From Rhodoferax sp. (lineage in GTDB: Bacteria; Pseudomonadota; Gammaproteobacteria; Burkholderiales; Burkholderiaceae_C): a stretch of DNA of 64,000 nt. The translations under genes were made by a program, and so were the position numbers. The stretch spans positions 1-64,000 of the forward strand of contig JACKLK010000006.1 of NCBI GenBank assembly GCA_024236015.1. The letters run 5' to 3'. Below, one piece after another: positions 48,362-57,206 of this stretch (position 1 is the stretch's first letter; every line of letters starts with the position of its first letter). The notes beneath the pieces are model-generated. The model was not told the DNA's origin. It ran no database searches and saw nothing but the letters and a program-made list of their open reading frames with translations.

Positions 48362-49063
48362 ATGCTGGAACTACGTAAATCGGACGATCGGGGCCTGGCC
48401 GACCACGGCTGGTTGCAGTCGCGTCACAGTTTCTCGTTCGCGGGTTACCACGATGCCCGCTACATGGGCTGGGGCAACCTGCGCGTGATCAACGAGGACC
48501 GGATCGCGCCGGGCACGGGATTCGGTACCCATGGCCATCGCGACATGGAAATCATCAGCTACGTGCTCAGCGGTTCGCTGGCGCACAAGGACACGCTGGG
48601 CAACGTCAAGGCGATCCCGCCGGGCGACGTGCAGCGCATGAGCGCCGGGACCGGTGTGCGGCACAGCGAGTTCAACCATGCGCCCAACGACACCACGCAC
48701 TTCCTGCAGATCTGGATCGAACCGGACGAGGCCGGGGTTGCGCCGGGTTATGCGCAGAAGTCGTTCGCCGATGCCGACAAGCGCGGCCGTCTGCGCCTGG
48801 TGGCGTCGAAGGATGGCGCCGAAGGTTCGGTGTCCATGCATGCGGACGCAGCGCTGTATGCCGGGTTGTTCGATGCCGGCGAGTCGGCGGAACTGGCGCT
48901 CGATGCCGCGCGCAAGGCCTACGTGCATCTGGTGCGCGGCCGCCTCACGGTGAACGGCCAGGTGCTGCAGGCGGGCGACGCATTGCGGGTGCAGGGCGAA
49001 AGCCGTCTCACGCTGAGCGACGGCGAAGATGCGGAAGTGCTGGTGTTCGACCTGGCGCCCTGA
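48362..49063 (+). CDS. Pirin-family protein
   Basis: A 233-residue bicupin of the pirin family. The metal motif of the first cupin is GFGTHGHRDMEIISYVLSG, with GTGVRHSEFNH closing it; the second cupin is in the C-terminal half. Bacterial pirins are quercetinase-like dioxygenases or redox-sensing regulators. GGGGAAC precedes the ATG. The gene heads a set with DoxX and a quinone-reductase-like flavodoxin, and the divergent LysR regulator suggests a response to quinones or electrophiles. Confidence 0.88.
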   Translation: MLELRKSDDRGLADHGWLQSRHSFSFAGYHDARYMGWGNLRVINEDRIAPGTGFGTHGHRDMEIISYVLSGSLAHKDTLGNVKAIPPGDVQRMSAGTGVRHSEFNHAPNDTTHFLQIWIEPDEAGVAPGYAQKSFADADKRGRLRLVASKDGAEGSVSMHADAALYAGLFDAGESAELALDAARKAYVHLVRGRLTVNGQVLQAGDALRVQGESRLTLSDGEDAEVLVFDLAP

Positions 49064-49131
49064 GTCGCCGCCGACTCGGTCATGGTTCATCGTTATATTT
49101 AATTCGCATTTTTTTCATCAAGGAGTCTTTC

Positions 49132-49545
49132 ATGTTCAACGCATTGCAATCCCCCCTGAGCCTCATCGGCCGTCTGCTGCTGGCCGCCTTGTTCCTGCCC
49201 GCCGGGCTGAGCAAGATCGGCGGTTTCGAGGGCACGGTCGGGTACATCGCATCGGCCGGACTGCCGATGCCGCAACTGGCGGCCGTGGTTGCGATCGCGG
49301 TGGAGATCCTGGCGCCCATCGCCCTGATCCTGGGCTGGGGCACGCGCTGGGCGGCGCTGGTGTTGGCCGTGTTCACGCTGGTGGCCACGCTGGGGTTCCA
49401 CAATTTCTGGGCCATGCCGGCCGAGCAGGTCATGATGCAGCAGTTGATGTTCTTCAAGAACATCGCCGTCGTCGGTGGCCTGCTGGTGCTGGCGGCGTTC
49501 GGTGCCGGCGCACTGAGCATCGACGCGCGTCGCGCCGCAGCCTGA
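49132..49545 (+). CDS. DoxX-family membrane protein
   Basis: A 137-residue inner-membrane protein with four helices. RLLLAALFLPAGLSKIGGFE at the N-terminus and the LGFHNFWAM region are typical of the DoxX family, whose members are tied to thiol/quinone redox balance. AAGGAG precedes the start. It fits with the neighbouring pirin and flavodoxin genes. Confidence 0.85.
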   Translation: MFNALQSPLSLIGRLLLAALFLPAGLSKIGGFEGTVGYIASAGLPMPQLAAVVAIAVEILAPIALILGWGTRWAALVLAVFTLVATLGFHNFWAMPAEQVMMQQLMFFKNIAVVGGLLVLAAFGAGALSIDARRAAA

Positions 49546-49556
49546 TCGAGGGGTTG

Positions 49557-49583
49557 GCCGCCGGCGCGAGCGCGCGCCGGCGG
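49557..49583. terminator. Strong GC palindrome after doxX
   Basis: GCCGCCGGCGCG / CGCGCCGGCGGC is a near-perfect 12-bp stem with a minimal loop, 12 bp after the DoxX stop codon. The following CGTTGT is a weak U-tract. Probable attenuator or terminator before the flavodoxin gene. Confidence 0.45.
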
Positions 49584-49618
49584 CCGTTGTACGGATGGCA
49601 GCAGAAGGGATCAGTGGC

Positions 49619-50173
49619 ATGAGCGATGTCGTCGTGGTTTTTCATTCCGGATACGGGCATACCCTGCGCATGGCGCAGGCCGTGGCCGACGGTGCCGATG
49701 CCGAATTGCTGGAGATCGATGCCGACGGCAACCTGCCGGACGGCGGCTGGGAACTGCTGGCCCAGGCGCGTGCCATCGTCTTCGGCTCGCCGACCTACAT
49801 GGGCAACGTCAGCTGGCAGTTCAAGAAATTCGCCGACGCATCGAGCAAGCCCTGGTATGTACAGGCCTGGAAGGACAAGCTGGCCGCGGGTTTCACCAAC
49901 AGTGCCGGTCTCAGCGGCGACAAGCTCTCGACCCTGTACACCTTGTTCACGCTGGCGATGCAGCACGGCATGTTGTGGGTCAGCCAGGGCTTGATGCCAT
50001 CCAACACCAAGGCGACCACCCGGGGCGACATCAACAACCTGGTGTCGTACAGCGGTGCCATGGCGCAGTCGCCGTCCGACGGCAGCGCCGCCGACATGTC
50101 CGGCGGCGACCTGGAGACCGCGCGCCTGTTCGGCGAACGCATCGCGCAGCAGGTCGCGCGCCTGAAGGACTGA
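49619..50173 (+). CDS. WrbA/flavodoxin-like NAD(P)H:quinone reductase family protein
   Basis: A 184-residue flavodoxin-fold protein. VVVFHSGYGHTLRMAQAVAD is the FMN phosphate loop, and FGSPTYMGNVSWQFKKF carries the family's SPTYxGN motif. Relatives reduce quinones by two electrons. The start is ATG at MSDVVVVF; an ATG eight codons upstream is less like the family. Confidence 0.85.
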   Translation: MSDVVVVFHSGYGHTLRMAQAVADGADAELLEIDADGNLPDGGWELLAQARAIVFGSPTYMGNVSWQFKKFADASSKPWYVQAWKDKLAAGFTNSAGLSGDKLSTLYTLFTLAMQHGMLWVSQGLMPSNTKATTRGDINNLVSYSGAMAQSPSDGSAADMSGGDLETARLFGERIAQQVARLKD

Positions 50174-50176
50174 CGA

Positions 50177-50659
50177 TCAGCGGGCCGGAGGCTTCAGGCA
50201 GGCATTGAGCCGGGTGCGCCATTCGGCGACGACGGCCGGGTCGGAGGCGCCGGCATAGACCCGTTCGGGCGCGAACAGGGCGTAGGTGTCACCGCCTTCG
50301 AGCTGCAGTTGCAGGAAGTAGCGGATCGCGTGTTGCGAACGGGTCTGCAGGTAGGCCACCTGCACGTCCTGCACCTCGTCGAAACCAATGCGCCGCGACT
50401 GCCGGCCCAACAGGCGTCGGGTCTCGATGCGGATCTCGCGCAGATGCGGGTCCACCACGATGCGCTGGTGCGCGTTTGCCGCCAGTGTCGCCAGGCCGAT
50501 CAGCAACAGCACCCCGCCGAACCAGAAGCCGGCCTGGGCATTGGAGTCGCCGGGTCCGGCGTCATGCAGGAACGCGACCAGCCCCAGGCCGACGGCCAGG
50601 CAGACGATCGACAGCACGGTCTGCTGGCGGCTGTTGTTGTGGGTTTCCCAGGGTGTCAC
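50177..50659 (-). CDS. Small membrane protein, PH-like domain
   Basis: A 160-residue protein with two hydrophobic segments near the N-terminus (about residues 14-31 and 45-60), then a beta-rich domain (QRIVVDPHLREIRIETRRLL; RIGFDEVQDVQVAYLQTRSQ) resembling bacterial PH-like domains. Not recognised at family level. It converges on the flavodoxin gene with only 3 bp between stop codons and is divergent from dnaE. Confidence 0.6.
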   Translation of the reverse strand: MTPWETHNNSRQQTVLSIVCLAVGLGLVAFLHDAGPGDSNAQAGFWFGGVLLLIGLATLAANAHQRIVVDPHLREIRIETRRLLGRQSRRIGFDEVQDVQVAYLQTRSQHAIRYFLQLQLEGGDTYALFAPERVYAGASDPAVVAEWRTRLNACLKPPAR

Positions 50660-50781
50660 GGATCAGGTCTTGGGCGAATGGATGGCGCGGTGTGCCGTGC
50701 CGGCAACCGGGTATTGTGGCGCACCGTGCCCGGGGCGAGCGGGAAGGCGGTTGCCGCCCTGTCCGGCGCGGCGGCGAAACC

Positions 50782-50793
50782 TACAATGAATCC
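50782..50793 (+). promoter_or_regulatory. dnaE -10 element, 6 nt from the start codon
   Basis: TACAAT (50782-50787), GAATCC, ATG. A TTGCCG hexamer is present but 25 bp upstream, too far for a standard -35. Confidence 0.5.
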
Positions 50794-53700
50794 ATGTTTG
50801 TCCATTTGCGCCTGCACACCGAATTCTCCGTCGTCGACGGCACCAACCGGATCGACGACAGCATCGCCGCCGCCGCGGCGGCCGGCCAGCCGGCCCTGGC
50901 CATCACCGACCTGAACAGCCTGTTCGGCGCGATCAAGTTCTACAAGGCGGCGCGCAGCGCCGGCGTCAAGCCGCTGATCGGTGCCGAGATCGTGCTCGAG
51001 GGGCTGGGCGCCGATCCGCTGGCCCAGTCCCGCATGATCGTGCTGGTGCAGAACAACACGGGTTATCTGAACCTGTGCGAATTGCTGGCGCGGGCCTTCA
51101 CCCAGAACACCGGCCGGGCCTCGCCGGTGGTCAAGTGGGCCTGGCTGCAGGAACTGGCCGAAGGCCTGATCGCCTTGTCCGGCGCCCAGTCCGGGGCGAT
51201 CGGGCAGGCCTTGCTGCAGGACGACGCGGCGCGCGCCCATGACCTGGCCTTGCAACTCGCCGCGGTGTTCCCGCACCGCCTGTACCTGGAGCTGCAGCGT
51301 GCCGGGCGTGCGGACGACAGCCGGCATGTGAGCGCGGCGGTGCAACTGGCCGCCCGATTGCGCCTGCCGGTGGTTGCAACCCATCCGGTGCAGTTCACCG
51401 CGCCCGACGACTACGAGGCCCATGAGGCACGCGTGTGTATCGCCGATGGCGAGATGCTCGGCAATCCGCGCCGGGTGCGCCGCTTCACGCGCGAGCAGTA
51501 TTTCAAGTCCACCGAGCAGATGCAGCAGCTGTTCGCCGATGTGCCGTCGGCGCTGGCCAACACGGTCGAGATCGCGCGGCGCTGCAACCTGACGCTGGTG
51601 CTGGGCAAGCCGCGGCTGCCGGATTTCCCGATCCCGCTGGTCGACGGCCGGCAGTTGTCGCCCGAGGACTATTTCCGCCATGTGTCGCACGAGGGGCTGC
51701 AGCAGCGGATGGCCCATCTGTACCCGGACGCGGCCGAGCGCGAGAAACAGATGCCGCGTTATGTCGAGCGGCTCGAGTTCGAGATGGCCACCATCCTGAA
51801 GATGGGTTTCCCCGGTTATTTCCTGATCGTGGGCGATTTCATCAACTGGGCCAAGAACAACGGCTGCCCGGTCGGCCCGGGTCGGGGCTCGGGCGCCGGC
51901 TCGCTGGTGGCCTATGCGCTGGGCATCACCGACCTCGATCCCCTGCAGTACAACCTGCTGTTCGAGCGTTTCCTGAATCCGGAGCGGGTGTCCATGCCCG
52001 ACTTCGACATCGATTTCTGCCAGGCCAACCGCGACCGGGTCATCGACTACGTGAAGTCCAAGTACGGCAAGGAGGCGGTCAGCCAGATCGCGACCTTCGG
52101 CACCATGGCCGCGCGCGCGGCGATCCGCGACGTCGGACGGGTGCTGGACATGAGCTACACCTTCTGCGACGGCATCAGCAAGCTGATCCCGAACAAGCCG
52201 GGAACCCATATCACGATCGACGGCGCGATCAAGGCCGAACCCATCCTGGCCGAGCGGCTCGAGAAGGAGGAGGACGTTCGCACGCTGGTGGCGCTGGCGC
52301 AGAAGCTCGAGGGCATGACGCGCAATGTCGGCATGCACGCCGGCGGCGTGTTGATCGCGCCCGGCAAGCTGACCGACTTCTGTCCGCTGTACCAGCAGCC
52401 CGGCAGCGAGTCCGCGGTCAGCCAGTACGACAAGGACGACGTGGAGGCGGTCGGCCTGGTCAAGTTCGACTTCCTGGGCCTGGCCACGCTGACCATCCTG
52501 GAGATCGCCAAGGAACTGATCCGCAAGCGCCACAAGGGCCAGGAGAACTTCGCGTTCGAGAACCTGCCGCTGGACGATGCCAAGGTCTACAAGCTGTTCT
52601 CGGACGGGCTCACGGAGGCCGTGTTCCAGTTCGAATCGCGTGGCATGCAGGGCATGTTGCGCGACGCCAAGCCGACCCGGCTCGAGGACCTGATCGCGCT
52701 CAACGCCTTGTACCGGCCGGGCCCGATGGACCTGATCCCGTCCTTCGTGGCGCGCAAGCACGGCCGCGAGGTCGTCGAATATCCGCATCCGATGGTGGCC
52801 GAGATGTTGTCCGAGACCTACGGCATCATGGTCTACCAGGAGCAGGTGATGCAGACCGCCCAGATCCTGGGCGGGTATTCGCTCGGCGGCGCCGACATGC
52901 TGCGCCGGGCCATGGGCAAGAAGAAGGCCGAGGAGATGGCCGAGCACCGGCAGATCTTCCGCGACGGTGCGGCGAAGAACAACATCGACCAGGCCAAGGC
53001 CGACGAAGTCTTCGACCTGATGGAGAAGTTCGCCGGCTACGGCTTCAACAAGTCGCACGCCGCCGCGTATTCGCTGCTGGCCTATCACACGGCCTGGCTC
53101 AAGGTGCATTACACGGCCGAGTTCTTCTGCGCCAACATGACGGTGGAGATGGACAACACCGACAAGCTGCGCCTGCTCTACGAGGACGCGCGCAAGCTGG
53201 GCATGGAGTTCGAGCCGCCGGACGTGAACCGGGGCCTGTACCGCTTCGAGCCGGTCAACGACAAGACGATCCGCTACGGACTCGGCGCGATCAAGGGCAC
53301 GGGCCAGCAGGCGATCGAATCCATTGTGGCCGCGCGCGCCGAGGGCGGGCCGTTCACCAGCCTGTTCGACTTCTGCGTGCGTGTCGACCGCACCCGGCTC
53401 AACAAGCGTTGCCTGGAGGCGCTCATCAAGGCCGGCGCGTTCGATGCCTTGCAGCGCAACCGCGCCTCGCTGGTGGCCTCGATCGACCTGGCCTTCGATT
53501 TCGCCAGTACCACCGAGGCCAATGCCCTGCAGGGCGGCCTGTTCGACATGGGCGGTCCGGACGATCACGGATCGAGTGCGCGCGAGCCCGACCTGGTGGC
53601 CGCCACGCCCTGGGGCGTCAAGGAGCAGCTCACGCAGGAGAAGACCGCCATCGGTTTCTACCTCTCCGGCCATCTGTTCGACGAGGTCGCGCTGGAGGTG

Positions 53701-54279
53701 CGCCGCTTCGCCAAGCGCCAGATCGACGACCTGATCGATACCCGCGAGCCGCAACTGCTGGCCGGCATCGTCAACGACCTGCGCATCATCAACGGCCAGC
53801 GCGGCAAGCTGGCCTTGTTCAAGCTCGACGACAAGTCCGGCGTCATCGAGTCGCGGGCCGACGAGGCCTTGATCCATGCGCACAAGGACCTGCTCAAGGA
53901 CGACCAGCTGATCATCGTGATGGGCAAGCTGATGCCCGATCGTTTCACCGGCGGCATGCAGCTCACCGTCAACCAGATCTGGGACCTGGACCAGGCACGG
54001 TGCCGCTTCGGCAAGTTCCTGCGCGTGGCCGTCAATGGCCGTGCGCCCGACGTGGCGCGGCTGCTCCGGGAATTTCCGGCCCGCAGCGAGCAGACCGAGC
54101 ATGGCGAGCTGGTGCGTGGCCTGGGCATCCGATTGCTGGTGACCCGCATGGGCGAGTCTGGCGGCGCCAGTGCGGAACTGCAGCTCGGCGAGTCGATGCG
54201 ATTTTTTCCCACCGACGCGGCGCTGGCCCATTGGCGTGCCCAGGCGGACCAGGGGCAGGCGGTGATCGTCTACGAGTGA
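50794..54279 (+). CDS. dnaE: DNA polymerase III subunit alpha
   Basis: The 1161-residue replicative polymerase. The N-terminal PHP domain starts HLRLHTEFSVVDGTNRI. The palm has the catalytic aspartates in PDFDIDFCQANRD, preceded by GPGRGSGAGSLVAYALGI; the helix-hairpin-helix and OB-fold regions follow, and the end (VIVYE) is complete. Length is normal for the proteobacterial DnaE1. There is no visible Shine-Dalgarno sequence; the ATG sits 6 nt after the -10 box. It converges on tolA. Confidence 0.95.
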   Translation: MFVHLRLHTEFSVVDGTNRIDDSIAAAAAAGQPALAITDLNSLFGAIKFYKAARSAGVKPLIGAEIVLEGLGADPLAQSRMIVLVQNNTGYLNLCELLARAFTQNTGRASPVVKWAWLQELAEGLIALSGAQSGAIGQALLQDDAARAHDLALQLAAVFPHRLYLELQRAGRADDSRHVSAAVQLAARLRLPVVATHPVQFTAPDDYEAHEARVCIADGEMLGNPRRVRRFTREQYFKSTEQMQQLFADVPSALANTVEIARRCNLTLVLGKPRLPDFPIPLVDGRQLSPEDYFRHVSHEGLQQRMAHLYPDAAEREKQMPRYVERLEFEMATILKMGFPGYFLIVGDFINWAKNNGCPVGPGRGSGAGSLVAYALGITDLDPLQYNLLFERFLNPERVSMPDFDIDFCQANRDRVIDYVKSKYGKEAVSQIATFGTMAARAAIRDVGRVLDMSYTFCDGISKLIPNKPGTHITIDGAIKAEPILAERLEKEEDVRTLVALAQKLEGMTRNVGMHAGGVLIAPGKLTDFCPLYQQPGSESAVSQYDKDDVEAVGLVKFDFLGLATLTILEIAKELIRKRHKGQENFAFENLPLDDAKVYKLFSDGLTEAVFQFESRGMQGMLRDAKPTRLEDLIALNALYRPGPMDLIPSFVARKHGREVVEYPHPMVAEMLSETYGIMVYQEQVMQTAQILGGYSLGGADMLRRAMGKKKAEEMAEHRQIFRDGAAKNNIDQAKADEVFDLMEKFAGYGFNKSHAAAYSLLAYHTAWLKVHYTAEFFCANMTVEMDNTDKLRLLYEDARKLGMEFEPPDVNRGLYRFEPVNDKTIRYGLGAIKGTGQQAIESIVAARAEGGPFTSLFDFCVRVDRTRLNKRCLEALIKAGAFDALQRNRASLVASIDLAFDFASTTEANALQGGLFDMGGPDDHGSSAREPDLVAATPWGVKEQLTQEKTAIGFYLSGHLFDEVALEVRRFAKRQIDDLIDTREPQLLAGIVNDLRIINGQRGKLALFKLDDKSGVIESRADEALIHAHKDLLKDDQLIIVMGKLMPDRFTGGMQLTVNQIWDLDQARCRFGKFLRVAVNGRAPDVARLLREFPARSEQTEHGELVRGLGIRLLVTRMGESGGASAELQLGESMRFFPTDAALAHWRAQADQGQAVIVYE

Positions 54280-54333
54280 TCGGCGGGACCGGCAGCCAGT
54301 CCTGGCCGCTCGATCCGCACGGCCGGACCGGCG

Positions 54334-55374
54334 TCAGTCGCGGCGCCGGAAGTTGATCTCCAGCACCGGCGGCACCGTGCCGTCGATATCGCGCGGCAGC
54401 ACCGCGGTCTTGTCGATGGCCTTGAGCACCGCCTCGTCCCAGGCCTTGTTGCCGCTGCTCTTGATCAGCTTGCGCCCGACGATGGTGCCGTCCGGCGCGG
54501 CGCGGACTTCGACCAGCGCGGTCGGGTTGTCCTGCGCGTTTTCGGTGAACACGATGTTGGGCTTGACGATGGCACTGACGCGGCCGCCATAACTGCTGGA
54601 GCCGCCACCGCTGGCCTTTTGCGCCGTGCCCGTGGCGCCGGGCGCCCCGGTGGCGCCGGCCAGGCCGGCGATGCGCGCCAGGTTGCGCTGGCGCTGCGCC
54701 TCCAGCCGTTCGGCTTCTTCCTTGGCCTTCTGCGCCTGCAGTTGCTCCTGCTTCTTCTTCTCGGCAGCCAGTTTCTCCTGCTCGCGCTTCTTTTTCTCGG
54801 CCGCCAGTTTTTCCTGCTCGCGCTTCTTCTTCTCCGCCGCGAGTCGTTCCTGTTCCAACTGCTGCTTCTTCTTCTCGGCGGCCAGTTTTTCCTTCTCGCG
54901 CTGCTCCTGCTCACGCTGTTTTTCCAGTGCCGCAAGCCGCTCCTGTTCGCGCTTCTTCTCCAGCGCGATCTTTTCCTGTTCGCGCTTGAGTTGCTCGAGT
55001 CGTTCCTGCTCGCGTTGCTGGGCGGCCAGTTGCTTTTCCTGCTCCAGCCGTTCCTGTTCGCGCTTTTTCTCCAGGGCGATCTGGGCGTCCGGCACCGGGA
55101 CCGGCGGCGGTGGCGCCACGACGGGTGCCGGTTCGGGCGCAGGCGGCGCAGGTGGGGGCGGCGGGGGTTCGACCTGCCGCGGGGCGGCCGCCTGCGGCAC
55201 GGCCGACCACAACTCGGCCTGCACCTCGACCGTCGGCGCCGTGCGGCGCCATTGCACGCCCAGTGTCAGTGCCGCCACCAACACCAGGTGCGCGAGCACG
55301 GCCAGGGCCAGCGACCGACCCATGCCGTTGGTCGCCGGTGGTGCGAACTCGAGCCGATCCGCCGCCGAGCTCAC
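54334..55374 (-). CDS. tolA: TolA, periplasm-spanning protein of the Tol system
   Basis: A 346-residue protein linking TolQR in the inner membrane with the outer membrane during division. Parts in order: an N-terminal membrane anchor (about residues 19-42), a Pro-rich linker, a long Lys/Glu/Gln helix (about 100-235) and a C-terminal TolA/TonB-like domain (VEVRAAPDGTIVGRKLIKSS). The GTG start overlaps the last mini-ORF upstream (GTGA), with GGAGG 10 nt before it. tolB and pal do not follow; dnaE converges instead. Confidence 0.9.
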   Translation of the reverse strand: MSSAADRLEFAPPATNGMGRSLALAVLAHLVLVAALTLGVQWRRTAPTVEVQAELWSAVPQAAAPRQVEPPPPPPAPPAPEPAPVVAPPPPVPVPDAQIALEKKREQERLEQEKQLAAQQREQERLEQLKREQEKIALEKKREQERLAALEKQREQEQREKEKLAAEKKKQQLEQERLAAEKKKREQEKLAAEKKKREQEKLAAEKKKQEQLQAQKAKEEAERLEAQRQRNLARIAGLAGATGAPGATGTAQKASGGGSSSYGGRVSAIVKPNIVFTENAQDNPTALVEVRAAPDGTIVGRKLIKSSGNKAWDEAVLKAIDKTAVLPRDIDGTVPPVLEINFRRRD

Positions 55375-55436
55375 TGGACGACCCTCCGCGCTGCGCGCTG
55401 CGCGATTCGCGCTTGGGAACGGCCCGGCGCGCTCAC
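55371..55436 (-). CDS. Relay mini-ORF 3 (21 aa)
   Basis: GTG start overlapping the stop of mini-ORF 2, peptide beginning with the same SAPGRSQARIAQR, and a stop overlapping the GTG of tolA (GTGA). It is the last link of the chain. Confidence 0.5.
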   Translation of the reverse strand: MSAPGRSQARIAQRAARRVVQ

Positions 55437-55498
55437 TGGACTACCCTCCGCGCTGCGCGCTGCGGGATTCGCACTTGGGAACGGCCCGGCGCGCTCAT
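55433..55498 (-). CDS. Relay mini-ORF 2 (21 aa)
   Basis: Same structure as the first: ATG overlapping the previous stop, peptide MSAPGRSQVRIPQR..., internal GGAGGG, stop in GTGA. It differs from mini-ORF 1 at three residues, so the copies have drifted while start, stop and ribosome site stayed in place. Confidence 0.5.
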   Translation of the reverse strand: MSAPGRSQVRIPQRAARRVVQ

Positions 55499-55556
55499 TC
55501 GAAGACCCTCCGCGCTGCGCGCTGCGGGATTCGCGCTTGGGAACGGCCCGGCGCGC

Positions 55557-55560
<4 letters not shown>
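55495..55560 (-). CDS. Relay mini-ORF 1 (21 aa)
   Basis: The ATG overlaps the tolR stop as ATGA. It encodes a 21-residue Arg-rich peptide beginning MSAPGRSQARIPQR. Its last codons contain GGAGGG, and its stop overlaps the next start (ATGA). Nothing suggests a function for the peptide itself; the arrangement suggests that translating it carries ribosomes towards tolA. Confidence 0.5.
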
Positions 55561-55988
<428 letters not shown>

Positions 55989-56006
55989 GGTGCAGGGCCT
56001 CCGTCG

Positions 56007-56699
56007 TCAGTGCCCGGATGCGGACTGCGCACCCACGTTGCGATGCAGGATGTTGGAGAACTCCTCGATGAAGGTCTCCATGCGGATCGCGATGCGGTCG
56101 ATGTCGCGCGCGAAGCGGTTGTAGGCGACCACGGCCGGAATCGCCGCGAACAGGCCGATGGCCGTGGCCACCAGGGCCTCGGCGATGCCCGGCGCCACCG
56201 TCGACAAGGTGACCTGCTGCAGGTTGGCCAGGCCGGTGAAGGCGTGCATGATGCCCCACACGGTGCCGAACAGTCCGACGTAGGGCGACACCGATCCGAC
56301 CGAGGCCAGGAACGACAGGTTGGACTCGGCCTCGTCCATTTCGCGCTGGAAGCTGGCGCGCATGGCGCGCCGGGCGCCATCCATCAGGCTGCCGGTGTCG
56401 GCGATACGCCGCTCGCGCAACTTCTGGTATTCGCGCATGCCGCTGGCGAAGATGCGCTCCATCGGGCCGCAGTGGCGGGCGTTCTTGGCCGCGGCCGCGA
56501 ACAGGTCGTTCAGGCTGGTGCCCGACCAGAAGTCGCGCTCGAACGATTCGTTGAGCGAGCGCACGCGCTTGAGCGCGAACAGCTTGCGGAAGATCGCGGC
56601 CCAGCTGGCGACCGACACCACGATCAACAGCAACATGACAAGCTGAACCACGACGCTGGCTCCCAGCACCAGATGCAGGATCGACATGTCTTGATTCAT
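56007..56699 (-). CDS. tolQ: TolQ, MotA/ExbB-type proton-channel subunit
   Basis: A 230-residue membrane protein with three helices: one near the N-terminus (VVVQLVMLLLIVVSVASWAA) and two in the MotA/ExbB domain (SPYVGLFGTVWGIMHAFTGL; GIAEALVATAIGLFAAIPAV). It forms the proton channel with TolR. ATG overlaps the ybgC stop (ATGA). Confidence 0.92.
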   Translation of the reverse strand: MNQDMSILHLVLGASVVVQLVMLLLIVVSVASWAAIFRKLFALKRVRSLNESFERDFWSGTSLNDLFAAAAKNARHCGPMERIFASGMREYQKLRERRIADTGSLMDGARRAMRASFQREMDEAESNLSFLASVGSVSPYVGLFGTVWGIMHAFTGLANLQQVTLSTVAPGIAEALVATAIGLFAAIPAVVAYNRFARDIDRIAIRMETFIEEFSNILHRNVGAQSASGH

Positions 56700-57151
56700 G
56701 AGAGGGCTTTCACAATCGAAGGTGGAATGCGGGTGGGTTTGAAAAGTTCGGCCGAGACCCAGCCGATGCGGATCGTGGCTTCGCAGAGCATATCGCCGCT
56801 GCCATCGGCTCCGCGCCGGGCCTGCTGGCCGATTGTCATGCAGACGCGGCCGTGCTCCTGCATCCAAGTGGTAACCAACAGTTGATCGTCGAGCCGGGCC
56901 GGGCGGTGGTATTTCAGCGTGGCGTCGGTAACCACGAACATGCCGCCGGTGCTCTCGCGCAGCTGCTGCTGCCCGAAGCCCTGGGCGCGCAGCCATTCGG
57001 TGCGCGCGCGCTCGAAATACTTCAGGTAGTTGGCGTAGAACACGACACCGCCGGCATCGGTGTCTTCCCAGTACACGCGCAGCGGCCAGTGGAAGACACG
57101 CGCGCCGCCGGCGGCGCTGCCGGTCGTGGCCGTGCCATCGGCCTGCGTCAT
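56696..57151 (-). CDS. ybgC: YbgC, Tol-Pal-associated acyl-CoA thioesterase
   Basis: A 151-residue hot-dog-fold thioesterase. The catalytic aspartate motif is EDTDAGGVVFYANYLKYFER, followed by the hydrophobic helix and closing strands. Such enzymes hydrolyse short- or medium-chain acyl-CoA and are co-transcribed with tolQRA. About 20 extra residues precede the domain. A 55-bp gap with an inverted GC repeat separates it from the aminotransferase gene upstream. Confidence 0.9.
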   Translation of the reverse strand: MTQADGTATTGSAAGGARVFHWPLRVYWEDTDAGGVVFYANYLKYFERARTEWLRAQGFGQQQLRESTGGMFVVTDATLKYHRPARLDDQLLVTTWMQEHGRVCMTIGQQARRGADGSGDMLCEATIRIGWVSAELFKPTRIPPSIVKALS

Positions 57152-57206
57152 CGCCGGCGGGCGGCCGGTCTGCCGCCCGGCAGGGTGCCGGAACTTGGGT
57201 GCCGTG